Below are positions 63,400 to 64,000 of a DNA stretch of 64,000 bases, in pieces. The translations under genes were made by a program, and so were the position numbers. The notes beneath the pieces were generated by a model. That model worked only from the letters and a program-made list of their open reading frames with translations. It was not told the origin of the DNA and did no database searches. The stretch covers positions 1 to 64,000 of the forward strand of contig NW_022872898.1 in the NCBI RefSeq assembly GCF_900324485.2, written 5' to 3'. Every line of letters begins with the position of its first letter. The first letter of the stretch is position 1. This stretch comes from Mastacembelus armatus (taxonomy: Eukaryota; Chordata; Actinopteri; Synbranchiformes; Mastacembelidae).

Positions 63400-63612
63400 A
63401 AAGAGGGGGATCAGGACCCGGAATTCATTGACCACGACCAGTGGAAGAGCAGAATAAAAGAGGAGAATCAAGATCAAGATTTAACCGACCCGGACCACAG
63501 AAGCAACGACCCCGCCAGCAGGAACGAGGAGGTCCAGTCCTTTGTTCCCAGCGATAAACAGTTCAGTGTTCAGGACTTAATCGATAGAAAATGCTTCCTG
63601 TCACTGAATTAG
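63400..63612 (+). other. Coding-like acidic fragment, unidentified
   Basis: The plus frame (open from 63310, stop at 63612) reads EGDQDPEFIDHDQWKSRIK, then EENQDQDLTDPDHRSNDPA, then VPSDKQFSVQDLIDRKCFLS before the stop. Two about 19-residue repeats match each other and the piece at 60598. There is no known domain. It could be the tail exon of an unknown element protein. Confidence 0.45.
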
Positions 63613-63730
63613 TCTGGAATCTCTTCAGTAGAGATCAGTTTTCAAGGGGCCATGGCACATGCAGTAGTGTTGATATGCTAGTGAATGATATGTTGTCATT
63701 CAAATTTTGCGTATTTCAGTTCTTTTAAGA

Positions 63731-63813
63731 GTCAGGATGGCCGAGCGGTATAAGGCACTACGGTCAGGTCGCAATCTCCTCTGGAGGTGTGGTTTCAAGT
63801 CCTGCTCCTGACA
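63731..63813 (+). pseudogene. tRNA-Leu(CAG), degraded
   Basis: 83 nt with acceptor GTCAGGA/TCCTGAC intact and TCAGG in the loop. The anticodon stem has two mismatches and the T stem is broken (GTGGT against CCTGC). The upstream flank 63602-63730 is the reverse complement of 37205-37325, so it came from the same cassette. Confidence 0.7.
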
Positions 63814-64000
63814 AACCAGAAGTGTTTTGATCTTTCTCAAACAACAACTTTGTGTCTCACTGCTTCAAAACATCTTATGAAGGATATTTGAACATAGTGC
63901 AGATATTGGTGACCCACCTCATGCCCCTCTTTTATGAAATGGCAACATGCTCGCTGTGCCCTGCATGGGCACTTACCACTACCAGCTTCCAATAGGAGAC

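Noticed and set aside
1-64000. LTR retrovirus-like or Polinton-like elements
   Set aside because: No paired LTRs, protease, integrase, capsid or envelope-like motifs were seen; the retroelement remnants are LINE, SINE and Penelope types.
1-64000. Host multi-exon protein gene
   Set aside because: No set of exon-like frames with splice sites and a recognisable family was found; the unidentified coding-like pieces at 59.1, 60.6 and 63.4 kb are too short to call.

Overview
The window looks like nuclear DNA of a ray-finned (teleost) fish. It is A+T-rich and full of short repeats. It carries remnants of fish-type L2 and RTE LINEs, Penelope-like, hAT, Tc1 and piggyBac elements, and many copies of one tRNA-headed SINE that ends in a GGATGG tail. 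I found no convincing host protein-coding gene. The host content is RNA polymerase III genes: about 65 tRNA genes, tRNA pseudogenes and tRNA fragments of at least 17 amino-acid types, plus a 5S rRNA fragment. The window is therefore a dense tRNA-gene cluster broken up by segmental duplications and transposons.

Layout: 0-6.5 kb holds a decayed hAT element, scattered tRNA relics (Leu, Ser, Lys, Thr) and an L2 LINE tail. 6.5-12.1 kb is the main feature, a tandem array with a unit of about 725 bp. Each unit has one tRNA-Arg(ACG) and one tRNA-His(GTG) gene; there are eight Arg and seven His copies, most with small indels. 12-32 kb is a mosaic of repeats, LINE pieces and single tRNA loci; Cys(GCA), Gln(CTG), Val(CAC), Leu(AAG) and Leu(TAA) look best preserved. 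32.9-38.1 kb and 46.6-51.5 kb are two direct copies of one duplicon of about 5 kb, carrying Ser, Lys, Val, Leu(CAG) and Gly tRNA loci. Between them lie an internally deleted RTE LINE, an L2 tail, two Gln(TTG) loci and an inverted copy of the 3.8-4.9 kb segment. 51.5-54.6 kb is a long L2 LINE next to a small inversion and a 25-base assembly gap. 54.6-64 kb holds Ile(AAT) and Asn(GTT) genes, a 5S fragment, a Tc1-type MITE, a piggyBac remnant split by a SINE, and coding-like fragments I could not name.

The best tRNA genes (Leu(CAG), Cys, Ile, Asn, Gln, array Arg copy 5) would supply cytosolic translation. Their internal A and B boxes serve as promoters. Loci of the same isotype share upstream flanks, so genes seem to have spread here as tRNA-plus-flank cassettes by local duplication. 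Coordinates of repeats and pseudogene ends are by eye and may be off by several bases. All family assignments are from memory of motifs, with no database search.
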